Assembly: GCF_014127485.1 (NCBI RefSeq)
Contig: NZ_CP059903.1
Location: forward strand, 1,364,001-1,428,000
Direction: 5' to 3'
DNA from: Nocardioides dongkuii
GTDB lineage: Bacteria; Actinomycetota; Actinomycetes; Propionibacteriales; Nocardioidaceae
Length of the DNA: 64,000 nt
The translations under genes and the position numbers were made by a program. A model generated the notes under the pieces. It saw only the letters and a list, made by a program, of their open reading frames with translations, was not told the origin of the DNA and ran no database searches. This document shows positions 34,497 to 43,416 of the stretch, piece after piece. Each line of letters opens with the position of its first letter. Within the stretch, counting starts at the first letter, position 1.

Positions 34497-35892
<1,396 letters not shown>

Positions 35893-36027
35893 CGGCGTCC
35901 GCGGCGCCCGTCGTACGCCCTTTCCCGCCGAGTCGGCGCTTGTGTTCGCGCCGGCCGGCACGACGGCCCCCGTCCGGCGGGTGCGCTCTCGTGTCCGCGA
36001 GACGGTGATGGGGTCTCGACGCGCCGT

Positions 36028-36051
36028 CACGGCCTCGCAAGCTCGGCCGTG
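36028..36051. terminator. hairpin between convergent dapB and the dehydrogenase gene
   Basis: cacggcc (36028-36034) pairs with ggccgtg (36045-36051) around tcgcaagctc. It is framed by ggtctcgac and gctcgacc, a combination that resembles dispersed repeats of related genomes. The 204-nt gap otherwise holds no coding sign. Confidence 0.35.
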
Positions 36052-36096
36052 GGCTTGCTCGACCTCACCGTCGGACGCCGTGACCTCCTTCGTCGG

Positions 36097-37155
36097 TCAC
36101 GGCTCGACGGTGACCTTGATCGCCTCGCCGGCCTTGACGATGGCGAAGGCGTCGAGGACGCGGTCCAGCGGGATGTGCTCGGTGATCAGGTCCTTGACCG
36201 GCACCTGGCCGGAGGAGATGTACTCCAGCGCCCGCTTGTTGTGCTCGGGCGCCGAGCCGTTGGCGCCGTGGATGTGCAGCTGGCGGTAGTGCACGACGTT
36301 GGAGTCGCAGGTGATCGTCGGGTCGTTCTTGGGCAGCCCGCCGAAGAACGAGATCCGGCCGTTGCGGGCAGCCATCGCGATGGCCTGCTCCTGGGTGACG
36401 TTGGCGGCGGTGGCGGTGATGACCACGTCCGCGCCGCGGCCGCCGGTCAGCTCCATCACCCGCTCCACCACGTCGACCTGCGAGGCGTCGATGGTCTCCT
36501 CGGGCTGCACGGCGTCGGCGGACATCTTCAGCCGGTCGGCGTTCACGTCGACGAGGTAGACCGGCCCGCACTTGTGCACGCCGCGGGCGATCCGAATGTG
36601 CATGCAGCCGATCGGGCCGGCGCCGAAGACGACGACGGTGTCGCCCTCCTCGATGCCGAGCAGCTCCTGGGCGTTGATCGCGCAGGCGAACGGCTCGGCG
36701 GCCGAGGCCTCGTCGTACCCCACGTTGTCGGGGATCCGGTTGAGGCCGTCGACCTTGAGCACCTGCTGCGGCACGATCATGTACTCGGCGAACCCGCCGT
36801 CGTACTGGTAGCCGACCGAGGTCTGGTTCTGGCAGACCGCCATCCAGCCCTTGCGGCACTCGTGGCACTCGCCGCACGGCACGGCCGCGATGACCTGGGC
36901 GCGGTCGCCCACCTGCCAGCTCGAGCCGTACGTCGCGTTCACGTCGGCGCCGACCTCGACGACGTCGCCGGCGATCTCGTGGCCGATGGTGCGCGGGGGC
37001 GTGAGGTTCTGGTGGCCGTTGTGGAAGATCTTGACGTCGGTGCCGCAGGTCGAGCAGTTACGGACCCGCAGCTTGACCTCGCCGGGCCCGCACTCGGGCT
37101 CGGGCACGTCCTCGAGCCGGACGTCCTCGGGTGCGTAGAAGCGCAGGGCCTTCAT
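36097..37155 (-). CDS. zinc-dependent medium-chain alcohol/polyol dehydrogenase
   Basis: A 352-residue MDR-family enzyme. The N-terminal catalytic domain carries the catalytic-zinc residues (CSTCGTD and TIGHEIAGDVVEV) and the structural-zinc cysteines CGECHECRKGWMAVC. The Rossmann domain has VVVFGAGPIGCMHIRIAR and VDVNADRLKM. It resembles sorbitol- and galactitol-phosphate dehydrogenases. It stands divergent from a mannitol-type PTS permease (181-nt control region), so oxidation of the imported hexitol phosphate, in place of MtlD, is a reasonable inference. SD aggagg precedes the ATG. Confidence 0.87.
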   Translation of the reverse strand: MKALRFYAPEDVRLEDVPEPECGPGEVKLRVRNCSTCGTDVKIFHNGHQNLTPPRTIGHEIAGDVVEVGADVNATYGSSWQVGDRAQVIAAVPCGECHECRKGWMAVCQNQTSVGYQYDGGFAEYMIVPQQVLKVDGLNRIPDNVGYDEASAAEPFACAINAQELLGIEEGDTVVVFGAGPIGCMHIRIARGVHKCGPVYLVDVNADRLKMSADAVQPEETIDASQVDVVERVMELTGGRGADVVITATAANVTQEQAIAMAARNGRISFFGGLPKNDPTITCDSNVVHYRQLHIHGANGSAPEHNKRALEYISSGQVPVKDLITEHIPLDRVLDAFAIVKAGEAIKVTVEP

Positions 37156-37192
37156 CTGTCCTCCTGGTGACGGGGTGCACGGGTGGGTCGCG

Positions 37193-37198
37193 ATCGTA
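37193..37198 (-). promoter_or_regulatory. possible -10 box of the dehydrogenase gene
   Basis: TACGAT on the minus strand lies about 38 nt before the ATG at 37155, leaving room for a leader that contains the strong SD sequence. Confidence 0.35.
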
Positions 37199-37243
37199 CC
37201 GCAAGTGTGTGGTTATCTTTCTGGACGTGTTGGTTTGGCCTAC

Positions 37244-37284
37244 TTGACCGGGCGTAAACCCGCAGATATAAAGACATACACAGA
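37244..37284 (+). promoter_or_regulatory. mtlA promoter with overlapping operator candidate
   Basis: TTGACC (37244-37249) and TATAAA (37267-37272) stand 17 nt apart, the best consensus promoter in the window. The motif atacacaga (37276-37284), the exact inverse of tctgtgtat in the fruR-ptsI gap, covers the expected start point and could be a repressor site. A leader of about 55 nt follows, with SD aaggaagg. Confidence 0.7.
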
Positions 37285-37336
37285 TCGTGACGGGGGCCAC
37301 ACCCCCGCGCGGCACGACCCGGCGAAGGAAGGTCTC

Positions 37337-39358
37337 ATGGCCACCACGACACAGAAGGCCGCCAGCGGGGGCGGCATGCGGCTCCACGTGCAGCGGTTCG
37401 GCACGTTCCTCTCCAACATGGTGCTGCCCAACATCGGCGCGTTCATCGCCTGGGGCCTGATCACCGCGCTGTTCATCCAGACCGGCTGGATCACCCTGAT
37501 CGGCAAGGACCTCTTCGGCTACGCGCCGGGACTCGACGCCGGTCAGTACGACTACGGCTTCGTCTCCGCTCTCGGCGGCTGGAACGGCGAGGACGCCGGG
37601 ATCGTCGGCCCGATGATCACCTACCTGCTGCCGCTGCTCATCGGCTACACCGGCGGCCGGATGATGTACGACGACAACATCCGCGGCGGCGTCGTCGGCG
37701 CCATCGCCACCATGGGCGCCATCGCCGGCGCCGACGTGCCGATGTTCCTCGGCGCCATGATCATGGGTCCGCTCGCGGGCTGGTCGATGCGGAAGCTCGA
37801 CGGCCTGTGGTCACACCGGATCCGGCCCGGCTTCGAGATGCTGGTCAACAACTTCTCCGCCGGCATCTGGGGCGGCTTCCTCGCCGTCCTCGGGTTCCTG
37901 GTCGCCGGCCCCTTCGTGCAGGCGTTCAGCGACCTGGCCTCCAACGTCATCGACTTCCTGGTCGAGAACAACATCCTCCCGCTCACCTCGGTGTTCATCG
38001 AGCCGGCGAAGGTGCTCTTCCTCAACAACGCCGTCAACCAGGGGATCCTCACCCCGCTCGGCACCAGCGAGGCCGCCGAGACCGGCAAGTCGATCCTGTT
38101 CCTCCTCGAGGCCAACCCGGGCCCCGGCCTGGGTCTGCTCCTGGCGTTCATGTTCTTCGGCAAGGGCGCGGCCCGTGCCTCCGCCCCGGGCGCCGCGGTC
38201 ATCCAGTTCATCGGCGGCATCCACGAGATCTACTTCCCGTACGTCCTGATGAAGCCGATCCTGATCCTCGCGATGATCGCCGGCGGCATGTCGGGCATCA
38301 CGGTGAACCTGATCTTCGACTCCGGCCTCCGCTCGCCGGCCTCCCCGGGCTCGATCATCGCGGTCTGGGCGGCCGCGCCGCCGAGCAGCCTGCTCGGGGT
38401 CACCCTCTCCGTGATCGTCAGCGCCGCGGTCACGTTCGTCGTCGCCGCGTTCCTGCTCAAGATCGACCGCTCGGCCGACGAGGGCGACCTCGGCGCCGCC
38501 ACGGCCGACATGGAGTCCCGCAAGGGCAAGCGCTCCTCGGTCGCGGGGATGCTCACCGGCAACGACGCCGCTGCCCACTCCGGGCCGATCCGCTCGATCG
38601 TGTTCGCGTGCGACGCCGGCATGGGGTCCTCGGCGATGGGCGCCTCGGTGCTCCGCAAGAAGATCCACGGTGCGGGCTTCCCGGACGTGACGGTCGTGAA
38701 CAAGGCGATCTCCAACCTCGCCGACGACTACGACCTGGTGGTGACCCACCAGGACCTGACCAGCCGGGCGCAGCAGCGCACGGGGTCGGCGGTGCACGTC
38801 TCGGTCGACAACTTCATGGCCAGCCCCCGCTACGACGAGATCGTGGAGCTGGTGCGCGAGCGCAACGGGGACGGCGCCACTGCTGAGGTGGCTCCGACCG
38901 TCACGTCGGCGGGGATGGACGCCGGGGGGCTGCTCGACCCGGAGTCCGTCGTCCTCGACGCCCCGGTCGAGGACCGGGACGCCGCCATCACCCGGGCCGG
39001 CGAGCTCCTGGTGGCGACCGGCGCGGTCGACGCGTCGTACGTCGAGGCGATGCACACCCGGGAGGCCTCGGTCTCGACGTTCATGGGCAACGGGCTCGCC
39101 ATCCCGCACGGCACCAACGAGGCCAAGCCCTCGGTGCGCCGCACGGCGATCTCGTTCGTGCGCTACCCCGAGCCCATCGAGTGGAAGGGCAAGCAGGTGC
39201 GGTTCGTCGTCGGCATCGCCGCCGTCGGGGACGACCACCTCAAGCTGCTGGGGCGGATCGCCGAGGTCTTCCTCGACAAGGAGCAGGTCGCCCGCCTCGA
39301 GGCGGCGGGATCGACCGCCGAGGTGATGGACGTCCTCGGGGCCGTCCAGCCCGCATGA
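37337..39358 (+). CDS. mtlA: mannitol-type PTS permease EIICBA
   Basis: A 673-residue fused hexitol transporter. EIIC (about 1-345) starts LHVQRFGTFLSNMVLPNIGAFIAWGLITALF and holds about eight membrane helices, with GGRMMYDDNIRGGVVGAIATMG and GGIHEIYFPYVLMKP loops. EIIB (about 415-510) has phospho-Cys425 in VFACDAGMGSSAMGASVL. EIIA (about 530-673) has phospho-His591 in GNGLAIPHGTNEAK. Mannitol is the likely substrate from the MtlA-type EIIC, but a related hexitol cannot be excluded. Phosphate comes from HPr and Enzyme I at 17-23 kb. The start is the ATG with SD aaggaagg. Two strong hairpins end the transcript. Confidence 0.94.
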   Translation: MATTTQKAASGGGMRLHVQRFGTFLSNMVLPNIGAFIAWGLITALFIQTGWITLIGKDLFGYAPGLDAGQYDYGFVSALGGWNGEDAGIVGPMITYLLPLLIGYTGGRMMYDDNIRGGVVGAIATMGAIAGADVPMFLGAMIMGPLAGWSMRKLDGLWSHRIRPGFEMLVNNFSAGIWGGFLAVLGFLVAGPFVQAFSDLASNVIDFLVENNILPLTSVFIEPAKVLFLNNAVNQGILTPLGTSEAAETGKSILFLLEANPGPGLGLLLAFMFFGKGAARASAPGAAVIQFIGGIHEIYFPYVLMKPILILAMIAGGMSGITVNLIFDSGLRSPASPGSIIAVWAAAPPSSLLGVTLSVIVSAAVTFVVAAFLLKIDRSADEGDLGAATADMESRKGKRSSVAGMLTGNDAAAHSGPIRSIVFACDAGMGSSAMGASVLRKKIHGAGFPDVTVVNKAISNLADDYDLVVTHQDLTSRAQQRTGSAVHVSVDNFMASPRYDEIVELVRERNGDGATAEVAPTVTSAGMDAGGLLDPESVVLDAPVEDRDAAITRAGELLVATGAVDASYVEAMHTREASVSTFMGNGLAIPHGTNEAKPSVRRTAISFVRYPEPIEWKGKQVRFVVGIAAVGDDHLKLLGRIAEVFLDKEQVARLEAAGSTAEVMDVLGAVQPA

Positions 39359-39363
39359 CGCCC

Positions 39364-39396
39364 GGCCCTGGTCCGGCCCCGAGCCGGACCAGGGCC
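39364..39396. terminator. first terminator hairpin after mtlA
   Basis: Arms ggccctggtccgg (39364-39376) and ccggaccagggcc (39384-39396) form a perfect 13-bp stem with a 7-nt loop, 5 nt after the stop codon. Confidence 0.75.
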
Positions 39397-39402
39397 GCGG
39401 TG

Positions 39403-39451
39403 TGCCGCCCGAGCGGTGCGATGGTTTCGACATCGCGCCGCTCGGGCGGCA
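39403..39451. terminator. second terminator hairpin after mtlA
   Basis: Arms tgccgcccgagcgg (39403-39416) and ccgctcgggcggca (39438-39451) form a perfect 14-bp stem. The loop holds a further 6-bp stem gcgatg / catcgc around gtttcga. It stands 7 nt after the first hairpin. Confidence 0.75.
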
Positions 39452-39499
39452 CGCTGTGCCCCGCCGGGTGACCGCCCGGGCACGCCTGGAAAGGTCCCC

Positions 39500-40807
39500 A
39501 TGCGCCACGCTCCCCGCCGCACCACCGGTGTCGGCCTCGCTCTCGCCCTGCTGCTCTCGCTCCTGACGCCGCTGCTGGTCGCGTCCCCGGCCTCCGCCGC
39601 CGGCACCGGCTCGCTCACCGGCCGCGTGCTCGTCCAGCCCACCGGAGGCACGGCCACCGCGCCCCCGAACGGCGTCTGGGTCCAGGTCGAGTACAGCGCC
39701 TCCTCCTCCGAGCACAGCGACACCGATCTTGACCAGTTCCAGGTCGCAGCAGACGGGACCTTCAGGTTCACCGGCCTCGACAACGGGTGGTACTGGCTGC
39801 GCTTCGGCACCGCCGGCTACGCCAGCGAGTACTACGACAGCTCCAACGGCTACCACGACGCGACCCCGGTCGAGGTGCGCGGCGGCGCCGTGGCCCTCCC
39901 GAAGAACGTGGTGCTGGAGAAGTCGGGCGCCGTGGCCGGTCAGGTCACCGACGCCCAGGGGCGCCCGGTCGCGGGCGCGTCGGTCAAGGTCGCCACCAGC
40001 TCGAGCGCCGCAGGCGAGACCGTGGAGACCGACGCGAACGGCCAGTACGACACCGCCGCCGCCGGGATCACCCTGACGCCCGGCACCTACCACGCCGAGG
40101 CGAACCGGTGGGGCGACCTCGACGACGCGGTCTACCTGGCCGATTCCGCCCAGATCACTCTCGCCGCCGGTGAGGTGCACACCCACAACTTCAAGCTGAC
40201 CGAGCGGCCGCGCGTGCTGGTGACGGTGCTGGGGCCGGACGGCACGCCGCTGGAGTCGGCGCCGCTCGACATCCAGGTCAAGCACCCGGACTTCGACAAT
40301 GGCGACTGGGGCCCCATCCGGTACGGACCGAACGAGACCGACGCGCGTGGCCGCTACCGGTTCATCGACAACTTCGACGCGGCCAGGTTCCACGTCGGGC
40401 TCCCGGCCGGGTACGACGGGCCGGCCGCCGTCGGCGAGTGGTGGCAGGACGCCTACACCGCCAAGGACGCCCGCGTCCTGACCTTCCCCCGGGGCGTCGA
40501 GATGCTTCGCGAGATCACCGTCCGCCTCGACGTCGGCCGGCTGAGCGCCACGAAGCCGGTCGTCACCGGCAAGGCGCGCGTCGGGAAGGCCCTCTCCGCC
40601 CGCACGCCCGCGTGGGGGCCGGCGCCGGTGAAGCTGCGCTACACCTGGCTGCGGGGCGGCAAGCCGGTCAAGGGCGCGATCTCGGCGCGCTACAAGCTCA
40701 CCCGCAAGGACGTCGGGCGGCGGATCTCGGTCCGGGTCACCGGCACCAAGCCGGGCTTCGCGACGCTCGCGCGCGCCAGCGCCAAGACCGCGAAGGTCAA
40801 GCGCTGA
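39500..40807 (+). CDS. secreted protein with carboxypeptidase-regulatory-like and Ig-like domains
   Basis: A 435-residue exported protein. The signal peptide (HAPRRTTGVGLALALLLSLLTPLLV, cleaved after ASPASA) is followed by two or three beta-sandwich repeats: GSLTGRVLVQPTGG ... DGTFRFTGLDNGWYWLRF, GAVAGQVTDAQGRPVAGASVKV ... DANGQYDTA, and RVLVTVLGPDGTPLES ... DARGRYRF, like carboxypeptidase D regulatory or CNA-B units. The C-terminal about 90 residues (PVVTGKARVGKALSARTPAW ... YTWLRGGKPVKGAISARYKLTRKDVGRRISVRVTGTKPGF) form the actinobacterial Ig-like module common on surface proteins. No sortase signal is seen. A role in adhesion or wall binding is inferred. It is flanked by a 22-nt repeat. 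Confidence 0.75.
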   Translation: MRHAPRRTTGVGLALALLLSLLTPLLVASPASAAGTGSLTGRVLVQPTGGTATAPPNGVWVQVEYSASSSEHSDTDLDQFQVAADGTFRFTGLDNGWYWLRFGTAGYASEYYDSSNGYHDATPVEVRGGAVALPKNVVLEKSGAVAGQVTDAQGRPVAGASVKVATSSSAAGETVETDANGQYDTAAAGITLTPGTYHAEANRWGDLDDAVYLADSAQITLAAGEVHTHNFKLTERPRVLVTVLGPDGTPLESAPLDIQVKHPDFDNGDWGPIRYGPNETDARGRYRFIDNFDAARFHVGLPAGYDGPAAVGEWWQDAYTAKDARVLTFPRGVEMLREITVRLDVGRLSATKPVVTGKARVGKALSARTPAWGPAPVKLRYTWLRGGKPVKGAISARYKLTRKDVGRRISVRVTGTKPGFATLARASAKTAKVKR

Positions 40808-40817
40808 CCGGGCCCGG

Positions 40818-41114
40818 CTAGAGCCGGACCAGGGCCGCGGTGGCGGCGGCGCCGAAGACCACGAGCAGGAACGGCGCCCGCAGCAGCAGCAGGACCACCG
40901 CGGCCCCGAGGCCGGCGGCCCGGGCGTCGAGCACGAGCCGCTGGCCGTCCGCGACGACCTGGACGGCGACCAGCGCGGCGAGCAGGGCGACGGGGATCAG
41001 CGCGGCCACCCGGCGTACGACGGGCCGCTCGAGCACGGCGGTCGGCACCGACAGGCCGGCGAGCTTGAGCAGGTAGCACCCGATCCCGGCGACCAGCACC
41101 GCCGCCCAGGTCAT
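40818..41114 (-). CDS. azlD: branched-chain amino acid exporter small subunit AzlD
   Basis: A 98-residue protein with four hydrophobic segments, starting MTWAAVLVAGIGCYLLKLAG and containing RVAALIPVALLAALVAVQVV. This fits the small AzlD subunit of the AzlCD export system. The ATG overlaps the azlC stop by 4 nt. Its last codons contain one copy of the 22-nt repeat also found after mtlA. Confidence 0.85.
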   Translation of the reverse strand: MTWAAVLVAGIGCYLLKLAGLSVPTAVLERPVVRRVAALIPVALLAALVAVQVVADGQRLVLDARAAGLGAAVVLLLLRAPFLLVVFGAAATAALVRL

Positions 41115-41800
41115 CGCTCGCTCCGGGACAGGACGCCCACCAGCAACGCGACCCCGCCGGCCGCGAGCACGGGGACGCCGGCGGGGGTCAGCGGCACCGC
41201 GCCGAGGGCGACCGCGACGGCGAGCAGCGCCACCAGGCGGGTGCGCGGCTCGCCGAGCCGCGGCCAGAGCAGCGCGAGGAAGGCCCCGCCGACCGCGGCG
41301 TCCAGCCCGTAGGTGCGCGGGTCCCCGAGCGCCTGGCCACCGACGGCGCCGGCGAGGGTGAACAGGTTCCAGAGCAGGAACACCGACCAGCCCGTCACCA
41401 GGAAGCCGGTGCGGGCGTGCGCGGTCGTCCCGCGCGTGACCGACATCGCCGTGGACTCGTCGATGACGAGGTGGGCGGCCCCGAGCCGGCGGACGCCGGT
41501 CCACGCCAGCAGGGGAGCGAGGCGCAGGCCGTAGAGGGTGTTGCGGGTGCCGAGCAGCAGTGCCGTCGCCGCGCCGGAGACGGGGGAGCCGCCCCCGGCC
41601 AGGACGCCGACCAGCGCGAACTGCGACGCCCCGGTGAACATCACCAGTGACAGCACGCAGGTCTGCGCGACGCTGAGGCCCGAGGCGACCGAGACCGCGC
41701 CGAAGGACACGCCGTACAGGCCGGTCGCGATGCCGACGCCGAGGCTGTCGCGGACGATCCCGGCGCGCTCCGGGTCCGGCTGCCGCACCACGGCCGACAC
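41111..41800 (-). CDS. azlC: branched-chain amino acid exporter large subunit AzlC
   Basis: A 229-residue membrane protein with about seven segments. It shows family features GVSFGAVSVASGLSVAQTCVLSLVMFTGASQFALVGVLAGGG and TRNTLYGLRLAPLL near the N-terminus and a VIDESTAMS loop. With AzlD it forms an exporter of branched-chain amino acids or analogues in related bacteria; substrate here is inferred. GTG start 6 nt after the upstream GNAT gene, so GNAT-azlC-azlD form one transcript. Confidence 0.9.
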   Translation of the reverse strand: MSAVVRQPDPERAGIVRDSLGVGIATGLYGVSFGAVSVASGLSVAQTCVLSLVMFTGASQFALVGVLAGGGSPVSGAATALLLGTRNTLYGLRLAPLLAWTGVRRLGAAHLVIDESTAMSVTRGTTAHARTGFLVTGWSVFLLWNLFTLAGAVGGQALGDPRTYGLDAAVGGAFLALLWPRLGEPRTRLVALLAVAVALGAVPLTPAGVPVLAAGGVALLVGVLSRSER

Positions 41801-41806
41801 CGGCGC

Positions 41807-42361
41807 CTAGACCAGGGCGGTGTGCAGGCGCACCTGCTTGACCAGCGTGGAGCCCTCGCCGTCGAGGTCGAGCTCGCGGTGCGCCCCGTCGGCGCCCCAG
41901 CCGGCCGCGACCAGGAACGCGCGCAGCGCGTCGTCGCTGGCGACGGTCCAGGTGACGGCGCGGGTGAACCGGTCGGCGACCATGGTGTCGGCGGCGGCCT
42001 GCAGCAGCCGTGAGCCGTGCCCCTTGCCGCGCTCGGCGGCGTCCACGGTCACCTCGGCGAGCTCGCCGTCGGCGACCGGGTCGAGGTCCGGGTCCGAGGC
42101 CGGTCCGGTGATCGCGAACCCGCACACCCGGTTGCGCTCGAGCGCGACGAGCACCCGGTTCCGGGCGTCCACGGGCTTCGTGAGCGCGGCGCGCCATGCC
42201 TCGGTCGCGGCGGCCACGGCCTCCGGCCCGGTCGGGAACGCCTCGGCCGGGACCAGCCCGCCGTACAGTTGCGGCCAGGCGCGCAGCTGGAGCGCGGCGA
42301 TCGCGGGGGCGTCCTCGGCCCAGGCGACACGCACGGAGACGTCGGCGGTCGGGCTGCTCAT
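41807..42361 (-). CDS. GNAT family N-acetyltransferase
   Basis: A 184-residue single-domain acetyltransferase: VRVAWAEDAPAIAALQLRAWPQLYGGLVPAEAF at the start, beta-4 and the CoA loop AEVTVDAAERGKGHGSRLLQAAAD (consensus R/Q-x-x-G-x-G/A), then VASDDALRAFLVAAGWG. The acceptor is unknown. GAGGAT lies 6 nt before the ATG. It is divergent from the aldo/keto reductase gene and heads the azlCD transcript, which may suggest an amine or amino-acid-like substrate. Confidence 0.88.
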   Translation of the reverse strand: MSSPTADVSVRVAWAEDAPAIAALQLRAWPQLYGGLVPAEAFPTGPEAVAAATEAWRAALTKPVDARNRVLVALERNRVCGFAITGPASDPDLDPVADGELAEVTVDAAERGKGHGSRLLQAAADTMVADRFTRAVTWTVASDDALRAFLVAAGWGADGAHRELDLDGEGSTLVKQVRLHTALV

Positions 42362-42367
42362 GGCCCC

Positions 42368-42373
42368 ATCCTC
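42368..42373 (-). promoter_or_regulatory. possible -10 box of the GNAT-azlCD transcript
   Basis: GAGGAT on the minus strand, 6 nt before the ATG at 42361. It could alternatively be a weak SD element; the spacing matches the leaderless pattern seen nearby. Confidence 0.3.
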
Positions 42374-42404
42374 GCAGCCGCGGCGCCGGCGTGGACCGGC
42401 TGGC

Positions 42405-42410
42405 TAGGGT
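42405..42410 (+). promoter_or_regulatory. -10 box of the aldo/keto reductase gene (leaderless-type)
   Basis: TAGGGT lies 6 nt before the ATG at 42417 with no SD sequence between. The divergent GNAT start is only 55 nt away. Confidence 0.55.
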
Positions 42411-42416
42411 CAGGGC

Positions 42417-43415
42417 ATGGAGTTCCGCAATCTCGGCAGGAGTGGCCTGAAGGTCTCGGCCATCTCGTACGGCAACTGGCTCACCCACGGCTCGCAGGTC
42501 GAGGAGGACGCCGCACTCGCGTGCGTCCGGCAGGCGCTGGAGGAGGGCATCACCACCTTCGACACCGCCGACGTCTACGCCAACACCGCGGCGGAGACCG
42601 TGCTCGGCAAGGCGCTGAAGGGCGAGCGCCGCGAGAGCCTGGAGATCTTCACCAAGGTCTACTGGCCGACCGGGCCGGGCGGACCCAACGACCAGGGCCT
42701 GTCGCGCAAGCACGTCCTGGAGGGCATCGACGGGTCCCTGCGTCGCCTCGGCACCGACCACGTCGACCTCTACCAGGCGCACCGCTACGACCACGGCACC
42801 CCGCTCGAGGAGACGATGGAGGCCTTCGCCGACGTCGTCCGCGCCGGCAAGGCGCTCTACATCGGCGTCTCGGAGTGGCGCGCCGAGGAGATCCGCGCGG
42901 CGTACGCGCTGGCCCGCGAGCTGCGCGTCCCGCTCGTCTCCAACCAGCCGCAGTACAGCATGCTGTGGCGGGTCATCGAGGCCGAGGTGGTCCCCACCTC
43001 CGAGGAGCTCGGGCTCGGCCAGGTCGTCTGGTCGCCGATCGCGCAGGGCGTGCTGACCGGCAAGTACCGGCCGGGGGAGCAGCCGCCGAGCGGCTCGCGG
43101 GCGACCGACGAGAAGGGCGGCGCCGACATGATCAGCCGGTGGCTGCGCGACGACGTCCTCGAGCGGGTGCAGCGGCTCCAGCCGATCGCCGCCGACGCCG
43201 GGCTGAGCATGGCCCAGCTCGCCGTCGCGTGGGTGCTGCAGAACGACAACGTCTCCAGCGCGATCATCGGCGCCAGCCGTCCCGAGCAGGTCACCGACAA
43301 CGTCAAGGCCGCCGGGGTGCGCCTGGACGCCGACGTCCTCGCGGCGATCGACGACGCCGTCGGCCCGGTGGTCGAGCGTGACCCGGCGAAGACCCAGTCG
43401 CCGCCCCGCGACTGA
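42417..43415 (+). CDS. aldo/keto reductase (Kv-beta-like)
   Basis: A 332-residue NADPH-dependent oxidoreductase of the AKR superfamily. The tetrad is present: D49 (TTFDTADVY), Y54, K80 (FTKVYW) and H122 (YQAHRYD). The C-terminal cofactor-binding segment is AQLAVAWVLQNDNVSSAIIGASRPEQVTDNVKAAG. The MEFRNLGRSGLKVSAISYGNW opening and the insertion after K80 match the AKR6/Kv-channel beta-subunit group. The substrate is unknown. It converges on a DMT permease gene with one base between the stops. Confidence 0.93.
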   Translation: MEFRNLGRSGLKVSAISYGNWLTHGSQVEEDAALACVRQALEEGITTFDTADVYANTAAETVLGKALKGERRESLEIFTKVYWPTGPGGPNDQGLSRKHVLEGIDGSLRRLGTDHVDLYQAHRYDHGTPLEETMEAFADVVRAGKALYIGVSEWRAEEIRAAYALARELRVPLVSNQPQYSMLWRVIEAEVVPTSEELGLGQVVWSPIAQGVLTGKYRPGEQPPSGSRATDEKGGADMISRWLRDDVLERVQRLQPIAADAGLSMAQLAVAWVLQNDNVSSAIIGASRPEQVTDNVKAAGVRLDADVLAAIDDAVGPVVERDPAKTQSPPRD

Positions 43416-43416
43416 C

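Larger units (their letters stand above)
39381..40842. repeat. 22-nt direct repeat flanking the secreted protein gene
   Basis: Identical 22-nt copies stand at 39381-39402 (in the mtlA terminator) and 40821-40842 (last codons of azlD), beginning gagccggaccagggcc and ending gcggtg. They enclose the secreted-protein gene exactly. This entry spans both copies and the sequence between. Confidence 0.55.
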
